Part shown: in pieces, positions 1-14,837 of the stretch
Position numbering within the stretch: position 1 is the stretch's first letter
Layout: each line of letters begins with the position of its first letter
Assembly (NCBI GenBank): GCA_907163375.1
Contig: CAJQUW010010459.1
Coordinates: 124,001-188,000, forward strand
DNA from: Prostheceraeus crozeri
Lineage: Eukaryota > Platyhelminthes > Polycladida > Euryleptidae
Direction of reading: 5' to 3'
Length of the DNA stretch: 64,000 nt
The notes under the pieces: generated by a model
The model's database searches: none
Told to the model about the DNA's origin: nothing
What the model saw: only the letters and a program-made list of their open reading frames with translations
Translations under genes and position numbers: made by a program

Positions 1-246
1 GATGTTCCTCAATTATGCAGCCCTATAGTAATTAGATGACAAATATTTCAAAAATGGAATTTTTCCGACAATGGACGGCTGCCAAAGAGAGAAAATTATG
101 TAGTGAGTGATTTACATTAGAGTAGGATCTTTACAGACCCTTTCCGTCAAGCTTTTGACTGTAAGTGGGCCTATTCCAGAGATCAAAACTGCCTGTTTTG
201 AGACATATATCAGGTACTTTTTCAATCAAAACTTTACAGTGAAAAC

Positions 247-271
<25 letters not shown>
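247..271. repeat. (TA)n microsatellite
   Basis: Uninterrupted alternating A/T dinucleotides. They lie just outside the left end of the possible element that follows. Confidence 0.9.
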
Positions 272-277
<6 letters not shown>

Positions 278-280
278 TTA

Positions 281-2580
281 CAGGCCTGTGATTAGCCTAT
301 GAAAAAAATTGAGGATTTTTTGGGAAAAATTTGAGGAATGATAACAGAGACTAATGTGATAATTGCAAGAAAAACTACACATTTTTATCAATCATTTTTA
401 TCCAAACTTCAAATCATGAAAGTCACAACGAAGAAGATTAACCCCAGAGTTGACCACACCCCACTTTTTGAAGTTGTGTATATTGCAAAGGAATACTGAC
501 TTGGTCATAATCACTTCCCGCGTTGTTACGAAATTAGTTTGTTGCCTCAAGTATTATCTGCTTAGAATGTGACGAACAGAGGATGTCAGATCAAGCTGCT
601 GATATCGCTCTGCTTCACGCTATCGTCTCCAATTCAATGATACTTGTAAGATTTGTATACTGTAATTTTTTGAATGCAGGATATATCCTCAACCACATGC
701 ATCTGGGGCTTTGCAACGATTAATTTTTACGGACTTTAGACAAATTTGGGAGGAGAGTAACCCATAAGTATAGAAAGCTTAAAATCGTTGACGGAATGCT
801 TGTGACTTAGAAAAAGTCAGTAATTTATTATGAAGGATACACCACATTACACACTAATTTATTAATTTTACTTTATGCTACATAAGTTTTGGTGGGTTTT
901 GTTTACTTGTTAGCGTTTGATCATATCGCTCCGATCTACATTCAAATGAACATGAATTCTCTCATACAACACAAAACAAGTGTTGGGAACAGGCTTGCCA
1001 GTTGAGTTGTTGGTCTCACACAGGCAAAGAGTGAAAGATTATCACCTCTATTCGCATGAAGTTGCGCAGAGATATTGACATCCACATCTTGCAGTAGACC
1101 AGGTTGAAAATCTACTAACCCAGTACTATGTGGTTTTAATGTCTTAATTAATCTGAATTTCACATACAACGATAAGCAATGTGTGCACTAATTTCACACC
1201 AACCTGTGTTCAGCAAATTATGAAAACGATCTATACGTGAATAATTCATCCAGGATAAATGTCGGTCGGCAGACCCTGGAAAATGTAGCTGCAAAAAGAC
1301 TCATGAGATAGCAGAGCTTCATACGCTTCCAACCCTCGCACGCTAGTGACCAGGAGGCATGTAGACACTAAATTTAGGGACCATCCGCTTTATCCCGTCG
1401 GATGTGTTCATGTTCAGCGGAAATAAAATGGGAGAGTGAGTGAAACAAACGCTTCAGTTGATAAGAGCACTGAAAGCCTAATGTGTATCGAGCTAAAATA
1501 AAGCCTTTATTATTATTATTATAAATCCTAGTGGACTGGGCTACCTATACGTCATCATATAATGGATGGAAGATCGATATCCTTAAGTTCTTTAAGAAGT
1601 ACAGGCATGCATTTAGCAGCCATATAGTCGCAGAAACATATAAAGAAGGTTGTGACAAAGGTCAAGATAATTAATGAAAATAATTGAATGTGCATTTTAT
1701 TGTTGGAATAAGCAATATTTTATGAAGTTAGAAGTAAAAAATTGCAGTGTTCAAATATACAATTTCTGTAGGTTGATCTCAGTGTTTCACTCATTGAATA
1801 CGTGAAAGCATTTAATGAGTGAGTTCGACAGACAATAACTTCGGACAACTTCTCTGCTTAGCAAAATAAGTCCAGACGAACCGGAACATCTGCAGCCCTG
1901 TAGCTTGCAGAAATGAAAACGACATTCAACATATTCAACGTAACAAAATGAGTCAAGGCAACAAAATTAAAAAACAAGCTAACGACTGGTTAATTTTTGA
2001 TGTGCTAAATATGACATGGCTAAAAGAAAATCATTATATCCTAAAATGTCTGGAAATTCAAAAATACTTACTAGAAGGACAAGCAACTGTTCTCCTCTCA
2101 TGTGGAATGAATTGGTGAGTAAGTCGCTCTTTTCAAAATTATGTTTACCAATTATATATTGAAAAGATTCTATTTAACAGTCTGCCCATTCAGATGATAA
2201 AAGGACAGGTTTGTTTCCATTCAAAGTATCAGATCTAGCTAGCACAGCGGGATTACGCTATCTAAAATCTACCAAGTGTGTGAGAGAAAAATCATTAAGT
2301 TATAAATCATGAGAGAAGAAAAAGAAAAGAAATAAATCATGAGTGATTCATGATTAGCAGCATGGATGTAGGGTACATGTTACAGGATTCTATCTTAGCT
2401 TCTTGTTTGGAAGTTTACATATCATCGCCATTCGCCAAAAAACAATACATTATCCGACATTTAGTCTGTAGTGTGTCGCATTTGAGGAATTTCTCATAGT
2501 TAAGCTATATTTGAGGAATTTTTGAGGATTTGAGGAGTAATAAACAAATTTGAGGAATTTGAAGAGTAATCACAGGCCTG
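281..2580. mobile_element. possible non-autonomous element with CAGGCCTGTGATTA ends
   Basis: The left end reads CAGGCCTGTGATTA and the right end carries its reverse complement (TAATCACAGGCCTG). Flanking octamers are ATATATTA and ATATTATA, similar but not identical, so a target duplication is not proven. Both ends also carry the same direct motif (TTGAGGATTT / AAATTTGAGGAAT). No transposase ORF lies inside. The ends look hAT-like. A chance 14-bp inverted match in AT-rich DNA remains possible. Confidence 0.3.
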
Positions 2581-3950
2581 ATATTATAAGTCTAAATTGA
2601 TGAAGACCGACGATAAATGATAATATTGGCTAAATATATGAAAATATTCCATAAAAAACTCACTATGCACCCTACTTCAAAGGCCAATTATCAAGATCAT
2701 GCTCCATGCACTTCAACTAAAATATGCAACCAAGTCTAAGCTCTGAATTGAATTGGAGATGGTCAGTGCTGAAAAATGTTGACTTCATTTTCGTCTTCGT
2801 CATTTTGCAATAAATAGCGAAAACGAAAATAAAATCCATGTATTTCAATATTGGCTCTTTCCAATTCAATTAGAAACATGACAAATAGCCAAGATACTTT
2901 ATCTAAAACCAAGTCCAAGCTTTACGATGCAAGGTTCTCATTGTCTTGGATCGTTGACACCACTTTCTCTGGTAGAATTTTATGTGGGCATTCCTATTTA
3001 CTGACGCATTTGCCAGAAGTCACGAGTTGCTGAAGCACACGAGATAAATCGGTACCGCATAGCTCAGCACACACAAGCTACGAAAATACATGTAGGCTAT
3101 ATAGCGGGTGAAGTATGACGTAATCAGTATGACTGCAGTAATGTAAATGGTGGTCAAATTATTTACAAAATAGTGCATTAGGCCTACTGGTACATCTATT
3201 CTTCAATCTATAACTCAGAAAGTTTCAGGTGGTAATAAGAAAATAGGCTACACATATCCGACCATATCAGCATCATATTGTCTTTATCAGTAGATGCAAA
3301 ATGATTATTATACACATCAACTTTTTGCCTAGTTACACGTACTTCACGAAAATCATAGTGAATGTGACAGTGCAATAAAAAATTCAACAAAAAATATTCC
3401 ATTGTGCATATTATCATCTCAATTTCTTGGGTCTATTTATCAACATTATGCAATGCACCTCACTCATTCGCATAAACTGATCCGCCTATTTCACTAATTC
3501 AACATCAGTCTTCTAAGAAAACTCGGTAGTAGGCCTTCCATGTGTCTCAGGCAAGCCAGCATGGACTGATGTCTCGAATTTATTGACTGATAAATTCGAT
3601 GATATTCATTTGTAGCATGTACTTTCAACATGCATCAATTCAGACACGTGTAAAAGATATAGCACCATGGCCTCAAAAGTTACTGTAAAAATTGTGCATT
3701 TACCGGAACGCACTACGACAAGGCTTTGCCTTCAAGAATTGCTGCATGACTTTTTTGCTAATAGGGGCACATTTTCCAATTCCTATATAATATAATTATT
3801 ACATAGGATTATGCAATCGTCAAGATATGCATTCAATTGTAAACACACGGATGATAGCATGACTTAAATAAAGGTTAACATGACAAAAAGTCACGTTGCT
3901 TTGTCAACATGTAAAAAGAACCTGTACTACGAAACACTTTTTACCCTGCT
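2581..3950. other. intergenic, no gene recognised
   Basis: AT-rich sequence with only short unsupported ORFs. I see no protein motif, RNA gene or repeat structure. Confidence 0.6.
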
Positions 3951-3959
3951 ATTCCAAAA

Positions 3960-6130
3960 AAGCGAAAAAAACGAATGCCACTCGATAAAAACGAAAATTC
4001 AGGCACATTTTCGAAAAAGCGAATGTCTGGGTGGTCTGTATTTGTAGAAGAGACTGAGTGAAGCAACATCCTGTCAAACGGAGAGCGACTGCAATTCGTT
4101 AGCAAATTTTTCACCCATAAGATTCTTGACACGTTCCTCAACCCGTTCAAGGAGGTTAAGATGTGTTTATGGGGCGCCAGTCGACAGATTACAACAATAT
4201 TCCATCAGAGGACGAATAGTGGACTTGTAAAGATAGTAGACAGTCTGTGGATGAAGATAGCTGCTGGCACGATAGACTACCGATTCGTTGAGCTGCCTAC
4301 TTGCGAATGGACTGGATGAATGGTTTCCATGACAAGTATTTCGCAACTGCCAATCCAAGGAAGATGATTCTCTGATCCTATTATCTGACATCTTAATGCT
4401 ATGATCATCATCATCTCCTTTAAGTCGTGAGTGCACAATACTCTTAGTATTTGATGAATTGAAGGAAACAAACCATTAGGCGCCGCATAACTGCTGACGT
4501 TGCTGAGTGTTCTCAGCTAGTCGCTCATTGGAATTGAAGAGTATCGTGTCATCCGCATACATCAATTACACCAATTTGCTCACTAGGCAGTCTGGAAGGT
4601 CGTTGATGTACAGCAGAAAAAGAGTGGGTACAAAATTGACCCTTGAGGAACTTCTGCATTGACAACCTTGTTGAAAGACTTTTGGCCATCTAAGACGACA
4701 GATATCTGCCGGTCAATAAGGAAAGAAGTTTGTGGAATTGATCAGCAACTCCATAACATTTAAGCTTCCTAAGGAGTCCCCGATGCCAGACTTTATCGAA
4801 TCCCTTGGAAATATCCAGGGCAACTGATCTCGTCTCACGTTGTCTGTCAAGGACACGACTCACATGTTCAGTGACATATGAAAGAAGATCTGCAGTTGAT
4901 CGAGAGTGCCTGAAGCCATACTGTTCTTCTGATAGAAGGCTCTGAGTTTCAAGGAAGTTAGCAATATGTTGGCTAATCACTGCTTTAAAAATCTTGCCAG
5001 CAATTGGATGCAGGCTGATAGGATGGCAACTGGATGGAAGAGGTAAGTCAGAGCCTTTCTTTAGAACTGGAACCACGGAAGCTACTTTCCACCAAGAGGG
5101 AAACTCACTGGTTGATACACATCTGCTGAATCGCTTGGATAAAAGTGGAGAGCTCAGGTGAGAGATGCTTGAAGACCGAAATCATCCATCCGTGCCATCT
5201 GGTCCACTGGACTTAGAGCCATCGAGCTACCTCCGATGATTTCGGACTCTGACTGAAGGAGAGCTAGCTGTTTCATCAGTGCGCGTGGCAATTGGAGGTG
5301 AAATTCTACTTCAATCGTCCAATGTTGAATTCTTTACATACTCCTTGCAAAGAAGCTCGCCTTTGTCAGCCAAGGTTGTCGCCATAGAAGTACTGACTTA
5401 GGCAAGACGAAGTGCTGGGATGGAGGATTTGTTCCTATTGGTGACACTGTTGTTCATCCTCCAGATGTCCTTAGAACCAAGCTTTTGGATCGCAATGGAT
5501 TTCCGCACATGCAAAGCGTAACGGCTTTTGATCTGATGTATGGTTTCCTTGCAATTTCTTCGTGCGGTTTTGTACAACTCAAGATTGTCAGCGGTAGTGT
5601 CATACTTGTACTTCTGGAAAAGTGGTCACGCTAGCAGGTTGCGGCTGCACATTCTGGTGTAAACCAAGGTTGGTAGTGGGCTTCATTTGGAAAGTACGGT
5701 GAGGAATGTAGGCCAACATACCTATCTGAAGTCACTCTGTCAGTTCTTGCGCCGACTTTTGGATGTTCTCACTCAAAATCAAATTCTCAGCTTGAACTTG
5801 ACTAGGAAAAGTGCGGAAGCCAAACCAGTCTGCTTTGGAGAATTGATAAACTGTTCTATGGAAAGGCGCACACGGTACAGATTAAGCTTGTTTGCCAGAA
5901 ACTGTGATAACACAGTGATCAGACGTGCCTAGGGAAGAAGTGACCTTGTGTGAAAAACAAGTTGGATTTGAGGTGACACACTGGGATCCAACCGGGTTTC
6001 CGACACGGCTAGAAGATCTGGTGAGTTACATTGGAGAAAGATGATGTCGTCGTAATTGGACCTCCGTGCTCGCGTTGCTGAAGCTCATCTTGAGAGGGGT
6101 TTTGAGCTTGACGGCATGACTACGGACTAC
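3960..6130 (-). mobile_element. decayed CR1/L2-like non-LTR retrotransposon (endonuclease and reverse transcriptase)
   Basis: Read on the minus strand from about 6130 downward, the relic first shows an endonuclease-like segment (PDLLAVSETRLDPS, about 6050-5990). It then shows pre-RT and RT blocks near 5090-4690, containing VVPVLKKGSDLP, PISLHPIAGKIF, SEEQYGFRHSRSTADLL and ALDISKGFDKVWHRGLL. The YADD-type catalytic motif (MYADDTILFNS) lies at about 4560-4530. The C-terminal segments (TIRPLMEYCC, then LERVEERVKNLMGEKF and QDVASLSLFYKY near 4160-4030) are typical of the CR1/L2 clade. The blocks fall in different frames and are separated by stops, so it is dead. Clade assignment is from motif style only. 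Confidence 0.8.
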
Positions 6131-9100
6131 GTTTCTTGCGTATCTTTCTCATTATCATGATTTCTAGTAGAATATCATTTAAATAATCAAAAATTATGCT
6201 GTACAAGAAACTTTGGAAGGCATCAGAAAAAATGCAAATAATAGCACCAAAGCTTCAATAAATAATGCGCAAAAGACACTTATAGGCACATTGCATGTCG
6301 CAAAAGCTTGAAGAAACCCATATGGGAACCCGTTTGCCATAACAATAGGTAAAAGTCAGGTAGGCCACAGAGGAACCGGATACAGCTACACGAGCTAAAC
6401 CCCTCAGTGAAGGTACCCACCCATGTCCGTCCGTGGAAGTGGAACTGTACCGCCTTTTTTTCGATCAGTTGACCGGACCTGTCTCCCAAAGCATTACCAG
6501 TGGGTTTGGGACCCTCGAACTACCTGACGCCCGTATGCCGTGAATATATAGGATCTGTCTCATCTTAACCTGCAACAAATGGGGAGGTGTGAAAGAGAAC
6601 ATTGAAAGGAAGGTCGATCACAAATGAGCCAAATAAGTGACATGCCCAAAGACCTGATTCAACAACATGAAACATCAGATGACTGTTCATATCTGGGAAT
6701 CCATGGGGTGGTGTTAATTGAGACGGCATATTATAAAGTATGTTGTGGACGGCAGAGGCCTACCACACATTGAAAATAAACAAACGTGGAGAATAAGAGC
6801 AATTGATGAGACATAAATAACGTCAATTACCAGCAAAATAAAATAATATTCCAGAGGCTGCCTGTTAGCCGAAGCACGGTCACAAACTGTCGACCACCTT
6901 TGACAGACCTAAATTTCACTTTTTTGCGGTCAGAAAAAAATTGTGTAGCAAAAAAGTGCAAATTGTTCCCTACATCGTTGATATTATCCCTTTTTCTGCT
7001 TCAGACTTTGTATCAATTTAAGACGCCCTCCTTTGCAGTTTATGTTTGTATTAATTTCATAGCCTTTATTTATTTTTCAGTACATTCAATCTGTCTGTTT
7101 TGATTTCACTCTGACAACGCCCTTTATTCATAATTTAGTACAAGATAAATATCCAGAGAAATAAAGCAAAATTACAGACTGAATACTTTAATTGAAAACG
7201 ATGTATCTGTTGCAAAAATGGGAAAAGCAAAATTATCGCAAATTTTTTGCATTTAAGCTTGAACAATATGTACAATACAAAACAGGGTCAGATTTCAGTG
7301 GTAGAATTTACGTCAACAATTTTACGTAACAAATGCGTAGACAATTTACGTAAACAACATCAATAAAGATATGAAAATTTTCATATAGGGCCTATTGCAA
7401 ATTATAAAAACCCACAATTACTTGACGAAGAATTATATATGGTTCATAATGAAGGGACCGTAACAGTAACTATAAACAAAATGTAGCTAATGTAGCTATA
7501 ATACTAGCTTAGCTATACTTGCTTAGCTACTGCACGTGTACATGCTTTTAAAAGAAGCAATTAAAACGCAGATGCTTCGTTAGCCACTGACTCGGTAATC
7601 TAGTCAATGTAACTTTTTGCCATTTTCTGGTTGCGGAAAAGTATGATGAGAGTCAATTGCGAGTTTTGCCAAAAGAGAATTAAAAGAAGTCTAATAAATT
7701 TGTTGAATTTCCCCAATATTTCATGAAAGTTGCATTGAACAGAAGATAGATACCCTACATTCAAGATATTGAAACTTCATTAACTGCCAGTCTAAAGCGA
7801 AGAAGAAATTATTTTTCGGCTACACTTCAGTGATTCAGTTCAGATTATAAAATTTTCGGTGTTCGGTGCACCGGTGCAAGCAGGTGCGGCTAGCTCACAG
7901 CTCCATAAGGAATCATAATTGAATCCTTTTAGGAATCAGTAAGTCTTCGACTCCGATGCTTGCTCTTAGTGTTCGCTTCATCACATTGGCTGCAATTCTT
8001 CTCTTTTTTCCTTTTGACCGCGAACTTTGTCAAGTTCTGCATCTACCGAGCGCATTGCCACGGAAAATTCCCATAAAATGTCTAAGCTGGTTTCATGCGT
8101 TTTTCAGTTCGTTGTCTTCTTGTATCTTGGGCATTTTTCTCGGTAGGGAACTCTTCCTCCTTTGACAAAAGCTTCTGAAGATCACGACTAGTCTTTTCCT
8201 TCAACGAGATTTCAGTTCGAAATCTTTCTACGGCCACACTCATTTTTATTCTTCCACTGCATCTTTTTCCTTTCATTTAGTCTCACACATTGCGGTATGA
8301 GTTTTTAACAAGGAAATTAATTATGGATTGAAAGAAATTTGATGCGACTTTATATCCTTTGATAGATGGTCTTTCACGAAAAGGACTATGTTCACGCTTG
8401 AGTTGAACAATCTATTCCGGCATTTCACACGAACAAGTGATTAAATATTTCAGCAATTCAAGAAGCTTTTTGCGCAGAGGGTGCGGAAAAATTGGACAGG
8501 AAGGAGCGTGAAATCAATTTTAATGCGCAGGCACGGCAACACTGCCGCTGACAATAAACCTTTCAGACAAGGGTGAACCCAAAGAAGCATGAGCTTCAAA
8601 CGTCAAAGCCCTTATTGCAACTCCGCCTTTCACCGCTCTCAGGCCGCAGGTTGTATGCGAAAGGGAAACTTCTGCAAACTTCTGTAAGGGAGACTGCTAT
8701 TTTGAAAATGACGAATTTCCAAAATTAAACTTTGGAAGTTCCACTGAAGTTCAAATTTCAAGAAGTTCGGAGTCATGCTCGCGTGACTATCATCAATCGC
8801 AAAGCAGAATGGCTAACATTAGGACCGTCCACAGAAATTTGTATGAGTTTTTAAAAATCAAGTGCTTCCCGAAGAGCTTTGTGTAATACGGACACAGTGG
8901 CAAATCCAGGAAACTGTGATGCCAAGTACCTTGTGATGACTTTATACCTCATCCAGTACCTTACATTCATGTACAATGTACATCCATCTGACCTCGACGT
9001 GTCACTATTCAATGATTCATCAAAACACACACAGAATGGTGACTTTCAGACAGTATGTCCGCGCATTTTCGGATGATTATTTCCAGACTCATGAAAAACA

Positions 9101-9149
9101 TTCCAAACTCATTGATAATCCCAATTCACCCTAATTCACCCAAACATTT
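6131..9149. other. intergenic, no gene recognised
   Basis: Only short ORFs without recognisable motifs. A short run of TAGCTA-type repeats lies near 7485-7530. No RNA gene or mobile-element ends could be supported. Confidence 0.55.
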
Positions 9150-10200
9150 GATTTGATTGACTTAAGGAAAGAATGAAGTTGGAAGAAAGAACAGCTGCGC
9201 TGTATTTGGCAATCAGAGAAGCAATGAAAGAGAGTCTGCCGACAGAAAGGAATCACTTAAAGGAGACTTCTATTTACGGATGAAAGCAAAGTCGAAACAT
9301 AGAATACTCAGTCTGAAGAGAACATGAAATTATACAGGAGCGAGTGCAATTAAGTTCGAAAGGTGGTACGAGCCAAAATGAAAATGTGGCTGCAGGAGAA
9401 ATACCGACTGATTGAGCAGAAAGCGTAGAAGCAGAGACAGACCAAGCATGCCTGCTGATCAGAGATATCAATACAAAATGGGAACCGAAACAACGAATTG
9501 CAAAAGATCGCGATGGACACCTGTTACAGACATCCGAAGAGACCAAGAAGAGATTAACTGAGTACTGCCGAGACTTACATGAGTAGACGTATGATTATGA
9601 CACCTCAGTAGTGACAGAACTTGAAGACATGGCACCCCAAGACGACGACATAAATGGCGAAATACTCGGATATCAAGTCGAAACAGCGGCCAAGAATCTA
9701 AAAACCACACAAAAAACCTATACAGATGGCATCACAGGAAAGATCCTACATGCAGGTGGAATAGAAATGGCAGAAGAGCTGCTCAATATAAGCAGTCAAG
9801 CATAGTCTGAAAGCTCTGCAGAGAAGGTTCCTGATGAATGGAACAAGTCGGTTATAGTGACGCTTCCAAAGAAAGGATATCTACTTATCTGTAGGAACTG
9901 CCGCATCTTATATCTGATAAATTACATGTGAGAGGTGTTCTTTCTGATCATCATAGAGTGCCTGAAAAATTCTGTCGAACCATTCCTAATAGAAGAACAA
10001 GCAGGCTTCTGTAGAGACAGCAGCACTGTGCAACAGATCCTTGCTGATGGAGTGCTTCATCGATTTCATTAAGGCTTTCCGTAACATTCTGCAAGACGTC
10101 ATGTTTTCAAATTGGACAGAATGACAAAGTAGTCGTATAAGAATGATGGATAATATGAAGAATAGAGCTTCTTTGATTCTCAATGTGGTCAACGAGCGCC
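9150..10200 (+). mobile_element. decayed RTE-like non-LTR retrotransposon fragment
   Basis: Plus-strand fragments in several frames match the pre-RT and early RT region of RTE/BovB-type elements. They include VPDEWNKSVIVTLPKKG (about 9830-9880), VEPFLIEEQAGFCRDSST (about 9975-10030) and motif A-like CFIDFIKAFRNI (about 10048-10085). An upstream ORF at 9611-9805 (MTELEDMAPQ...) is in the expected position for the linker before the RT. Stops and frame changes separate the blocks. The YxDD region is absent, so the 3' part is lost. Confidence 0.65.
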
Positions 10201-13200
10201 AAATCCCACAACGTTGGTGTCTTTCATAATGAACAAAAAGGAAGTAATTAACTTGGGTGCTTCAGTTCAACTGAAACAGAAGGCAAAATTAAAATGAACG
10301 GGCAAACTGAATGAGCGGAGGACTGAGTGAGCTGACTAAATGGCCTTATTAGAATGCCCTGGTGCACTTAAATCCTGGAACGCTCTTTTGTATTCAAGTT
10401 TCGAATATACGCATGTATTCATCGATTAATAAATGAATTTTACGATTCGCGAGTTGATGCAATGATGAAAAAGGAACATTATACTTCAAAATACGACAAA
10501 AATAGATTTCTTGATTTGAATTTGTCACAAAAGAATTTTGAAATTATGATGAAAGAAAATCAGTGGCTACCACATAGCAGCTGGCATTTAATTGTTTCTA
10601 CAATTGAATTTTCCTTTATTGAGGATTTTATTCAAACATAATATTACCCATTTAGAACTACAGCACTTCACAAACAGCACTTCATATACGAGCATTTTTA
10701 TAATGCACATCACCCTTAAACACTGTTTTTAAAAATGCATGTAGTCTGCTACTTGCATAGGCCCTACATGCAGTCTTTAGCAGGCTGCAGTAACTGGTAG
10801 TAGGTAGTTTGTGTTGATGGAAATGGTAATCACACAAGTCATGAAATTTATACACATAGCAGATAGAAAAGAAAAGAAGTATATATTGCAGAATTTAGAT
10901 ATATAGCACTTTAGCAACTACAATACGTCACATAAGAGCGTTTAATCTAATAATCTATATATAATATAATCTATAAGAATATCCATAATCTATAATATTC
11001 TAGTTCCACTGTTCTCAACTGTACTTGTGCATTATTTAATTACGAAAATTGTTTTTGAATAGCACATCTTTGAGCGCATCAGAAACGGACTAATTTTTGT
11101 TAAGTCAATTTTATTAATAACCAACTACATGCCCTAACAAAACCTGCATCTAAACAGCTAATAGAGCAACTGAGTACATACTCAGTAATTGACACTACTG
11201 AAAACTATCCAAAAACAAAACCAAGGTACAATCAAGGTTGTCTTGGTAATATAAAAAGTAAACATGGACAGCTTGAAATTACACAATTTAAAATCATAAC
11301 TAGCAGTTCACACACTACCTCTTCATGGTCTTTGAGGGAAAGTTAGATATCGAAAATAATGATAAGGAATATACGCTACAATCGCTCATTTACTTTTCTC
11401 TTATCAAAAAGATTTATAACACTTCTAAACGTCCTAAGTCATTGACCAGATGGTTTCCTTAATCAAGTTGTTTATTTTCTCTCATTATGTCGTCTTCCTT
11501 AAATATATGACTGTTTACTAAAAGTTTTCCAAATTACGATTTTGTTCATGTTTGTAACTTTCGCTCATGTATTCCAATAGCATTCTGTGCATTCATTGAG
11601 ATAAACTGCGTTACATCGCTATCCTAATGCTTGTCTTTTCTTAAATGGCAACTTAACTATATTTAACTTCTAGCAAAAATCACTTGAAACGGAAAAAGAG
11701 AAGCGCTAGGAAAGCAATATATGCGTAGTTTGAGCAATGAACTCACAAAATGCGATAGGAATAATGCTTCGATATTTAGTATCAATAACATCAAACTTGT
11801 TTATCCAATATTTTTTCAGATATTCCACTTTCCAGACCACCGTATTTTCAGACTTTTCCGCTTTGAAGATCCGCGGTCACCCTGTGAGATCAAGTAAGTG
11901 TCCTTTCAGGTAAGCGACAATGCCAAACGTGATAGTTCAGCCAATGTTGTCTTTGTCTAGCTGCACAACTTCGTCACTCTTTTTCCATTGCATTTCTAAT
12001 CGACACACACACACTTGACTACCGGCTTCGAGTATGACAGGGAAGATTGAGATGCATGACTACTCTTATTAATTAGGAAACATTTCCTGAAAATGTAGAA
12101 AATGATTATCTACATGAAGCCGAATTCCATTTTCTCTGAATTTTCATACGTTATACACCCTGATTAGTTTCAGTTGCTTCTGAGGCTTTAAGTTGCTTTT
12201 CTCTCTCCTAGAAATTATATCTCGAGGCCTTCCCTGGTGCAGATTATATCAAGAATTTTTCAATTTAAAACATGTCGTGGCATCGAGTAACATTGCAGGC
12301 CTACTCACTTCAACTACTAAAAACCCGAAATGCACTGACACAAAAAACGGTTCAAAGTATTATCAACGACAAAGCTGTGTAATCTAAAAGTAGATGTTGT
12401 AGACTTAACACAATCGTTCAATTTCATTTCACCAATCTCATATCTTTCCTTTTCATCCCATTTTGCATTTCTACAGGCTGACCTAATCAAGGGCCATTAG
12501 AATCCGATAATCAATCCAGGCTTTCTCATTAAAATTTTGCGGTATAGGCCTATAACACAATATGACATCATGATTATGACATCATTGATGGTCTGTAGAT
12601 CCAGTTTTAATCGAGTAGACTCTATTAGCAGGGAAAATAATGGATCTCTGAAAATCAAAAATCCATGATGGTTGCCACGACCTTCATGTATATATAAATT
12701 AATATACTCGAAGGCAGTTCATTCAAATACCTAGAAATAATGAGAAATTTTATTGTCGTTCAGTTCGAATTTTCAAATGCTAGCCGTTGTATTTCAAACC
12801 AATCTGAAGACTAAAGATGAAGAAACATCAGACTCTCATTGATAGGTGTAATCTCACTTTTGAAACTTTCTAAGCAACCTGCGCGTGTATTAGTGACAAT
12901 GTGAGTATACAAATGACTGCATCCATGTTTACAAGGATAAAGAACACAAAATTTTCAAACTCAACAGTCTTAAGAAGCCACCTAATTGACTACATTCTTC
13001 TTATCAATTTCATAATAAATGATGTGTACATCATGGAAAAAACATGTGCATTTTTGGTCAAATTGGTTCCTATAAATATCAAATTGGTGTGAAATTGAGG
13101 CACACTGTTAAAATACATAACGATAGCACACCACTAACATCAATGCAAAACACAAATCATTTCAAAACACACACTGATCCCATTTTTATACGACAGATGT

Positions 13201-14029
13201 CTAGATATCACACAAAAATTGACGGCTGTAGACAATTTAACAGAATCCGAACAATTGCAGCTGTCGAAACATTGAAACAGGGTGTAAGAAACGTATATTT
13301 TAAAACAAAAAATATCACAATTTGCGATGATCAGCTGATTTACTCTTGCGGTTATGTATGCAGCTCATTCTTCATGCAGAACATATTTATGATTTCAAAC
13401 TTGAGGCATAGCTAGAGATGGTCATCAGATTTTGTGATTTATCCACCTTATTCAAGACTGAGGTGGCCATTTCCAGTGGAATGTCAGCTGTTATTAACGG
13501 ATTAATTTGACCACCGAGAGACTTTAATTCAAGAATTAGTCGAGGAAGCCACATTGTCGATAGCACAATTGTGCATATATTTCAGAAGCATTGCTCATGA
13601 ATCTGGCAGTTTAAATCGCCTGCTTTACGCAAATCAACTTATCTTTTTCTTGAGAGCTCTTTTCTGATGACATCGGAAAATTTGCCATAGCTCGTCTATT
13701 GTTCAATAACATCACTATGGTAATTTCATTGACGAATTTATGCACAATGTGAGCAATTAAGTAATTAAATGACCATTTAATTAAAAATCACTCAATCATA
13801 CCTTTACTATGTGAAGTAAACAAATCTGAACTTTGGAAATCAAAAGAAATTTCAGTATCCATTATGGTAGGCCTAAACGAGCAATTGGTGGCATTCTTGC
13901 AGTCAGGTGACCAGAGATATCTGATTGCTCAACATCAAAGACGATGGATAGATCACGCTTCTTCGAACGGCGCTTCCTCAGTTGCTATTGAAGAATTACA
14001 TGCAGAGTAAGTATCATAGAGTAGGGATA
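10201..14029. other. intergenic, no gene recognised
   Basis: AT-rich. The longest ORF (13044-13415, 123 codons, plus) has no motif I recognise and no supporting promoter or splice context. A short AC repeat lies near 12004-12014. Nothing else could be supported. Confidence 0.5.
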
Positions 14030-14790
14030 TATAGGTAGAGTGCCGACTCAGGAAAGTATCTGTATACAGTGAAAATTTTTATATGAAAAGATTCAGTTTT
14101 CTGCGGAGATTGCGATCCCGTGCTCGAAAAAATATTTGAGCACTTTTGGAAAAAGTCAAAATTTGCCAATGTACATACTACTGAAATGACTCTCCTATTT
14201 AAGTAGTATGAAACAAGTTGGATATCAAAAGGAATAAATATTTGCTAATAAGCATCCTAAGAAAGTGGAAATCAAGCTGATTATCAAGGGAATTTCATGA
14301 ATTGTATTATAATGGAAGTATTCATGAAAAAGTCGCGACATTATTCGTGCTTTCTTGGCTGAATTTTCAGGTTTTTTAATTCAATTTTCACCGGTATGAT
14401 TTCATGATTCACTAAATTCATGTTTCATTTCTTGAATCTGAATGGTGATGTGGAATCATTTGCATCTTTCAAAGTTAATTGAAACTTGTCTTTGATTATG
14501 TGCTTTTGCTGTGCCCTATGGCAGGTTGCCTGTGATATGATCACGCTTAACAAGATTCTCTAGAGGTTGAGCATAAAAGTAGAACCCATCGAATTGCTAA
14601 TTTAACAAACATTAAATCTCGAAGGCTGTCACGAGAATCTGTGAAATACCATCATTCCTTCTGCATTACAATCATGATCAGTCAATTCCGTTGTAATTTC
14701 TGCAAAATTTTGCATGTCTCACATTTGTTGACAATACCACCTGCATTTCCCTTGAGTTCATTTAATGAAACCGAAAGTGTATACACATTG
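14030..14790 (+). repeat. copy 1 of a diverged ~0.8-kb repeat
   Basis: Contains the ordered blocks TTTTTATATGAA(A/G)AGATTCA, AAGTAGTATGAAACA, TTAATTCAATTTTC and GGTTGAGCAT, all of which recur in the same order in the copy starting near 14838. No coding capacity is seen. Probably an old transposon remnant, type unknown. Confidence 0.7.
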
Positions 14791-14837
14791 TAAGCGCGGA
14801 ATTACCACTCTACCTAATATACCTACTCTATGGTAAA